From Actinomadura meyerae (GTDB lineage Bacteria; Actinomycetota; Actinomycetes; Streptosporangiales; Streptosporangiaceae): a DNA stretch of 64,000 nucleotides. Position 1 is the stretch's first letter; each line of letters opens with the position of its first letter. The DNA lies in assembly GCF_900188445.1 (NCBI RefSeq), contig NZ_FZOR01000029.1, forward strand, positions 46,008 to 110,007. Reading direction: 5' to 3'. The notes under the pieces were generated by a model. It was not told the origin of the DNA. It worked only from the letters and a program-made list of their open reading frames with translations, and did no database searches. The translations under genes were made by a program, and so were the position numbers. Positions 63,749-64,000 of this stretch are shown in pieces.

Positions 63749-64000
63749 TGATCGCGCGGATGCCCGTCCCGCCCAGCCCGTCGCCGATCCGAGACCTTCT
63801 CCGCCTTCCGCCACCTTGGGTCCGACCGGGTCCTAGTCCATTCGGACGTGCCCGCCTGGTCCCCTTGCCCGACGCGGACGAACCGGGTCGGAGGGCAGCA
63901 TGGCCCAATGCCGTTAAATTAGCCTGACCGTCAGGGTGTTATCCACATATCCACAGGCGTCGCAGGTCCATGTGGAGTTCGTGAAAGCGATTGAAGCCTC

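Noticed and set aside
63939..63947. TTATCCACA, a match to the DnaA box consensus
   Set aside because: A single box; no cluster, no dnaA/dnaN and no AT-rich unwinding region in the window. Not evidence of an origin.

Overview
The window is very GC-rich (roughly 70% or more by eye), with strong G/C third-position bias, many GTG starts, 4-bp ATGA/GTGA gene overlaps and several apparently leaderless promoters. Together with a SAM-IV riboswitch, a DUF6221 protein, a DUF222/HNH gene of the REP13E12 type and a secreted LIP-family lipase, this points to a chromosomal segment of a filamentous actinomycete. Thermomonosporaceae/Streptosporangiales (Actinomadura-like) is my inference; no rRNA or tRNA was recognised to test it.

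Layout. 1-19.5 kb: the start of an ECF sigma factor, a membrane-anchored substrate-binding/VWA protein, a TrmH-type RNA methyltransferase, a secreted surface protein, a very large four-copy SseB-repeat protein with a C-terminal effector-like domain and an overlapping small partner gene, a class V aminotransferase under a SAM-IV riboswitch, a class A PBP, a double-domain FKBP, xthA, two methyltransferases, an HTH protein and a degenerate anti-sigma-type ATPase. 19.7-27 kb: another methyltransferase, an orphan type I modification pair (hsdM-hsdS, no hsdR in view), an HpnB-like glycosyltransferase, a lipase, DUF6221 and a uridine-kinase-like protein. 26.9-30.7 kb: metH behind a SAH riboswitch. 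30.7-35.3 kb: a nitric-oxide/nitrite-type cluster (hemerythrin-DUF2249, a 12-TM protein and a membrane-fused multicopper/NirK-like protein).

35-64 kb is accessory-looking: HEAT, Rpn-like and gas-vesicle-cluster-type accessory genes full of in-frame tandem repeats; a SUFU protein; an McrBC type IV restriction system whose mcrB is broken by one base in the Walker A motif; IS5 and IS256 remnants that interrupt or border a PucR fragment and a Nudix fragment; a DUF222-HNH gene next to a 171-bp multi-stem palindromic element; a MerR/SDR divergon with a 19-bp-spacer promoter; a TetR/glycosidase-like divergon; and a four-gene operon (about 55.8-58.9 kb) combining a phosphoribosyltransferase, a nucleoside 2-deoxyribosyltransferase-like enzyme and two proteins sharing an NAF(I/V)AxRD-type beta motif. 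The last is the best candidate for an undescribed, probably nucleotide-centred conflict system. An ABC ATPase/membrane pair, a frameshifted zinc-free MDR oxidoreductase and an OmpA-type lipoprotein close the window.

How the genes work together: methionine/SAM metabolism is sensed twice by RNA (SAM-IV on the aminotransferase, SAH on metH). Genome defence is represented by HsdMS, McrBC, the SseB effector/partner pair and the 55.8-58.9 kb operon. Three genes carry single-base lesions (mcrB, the MDR oxidoreductase and the first gene of that operon), so either local decay or residual sequencing error must be considered.
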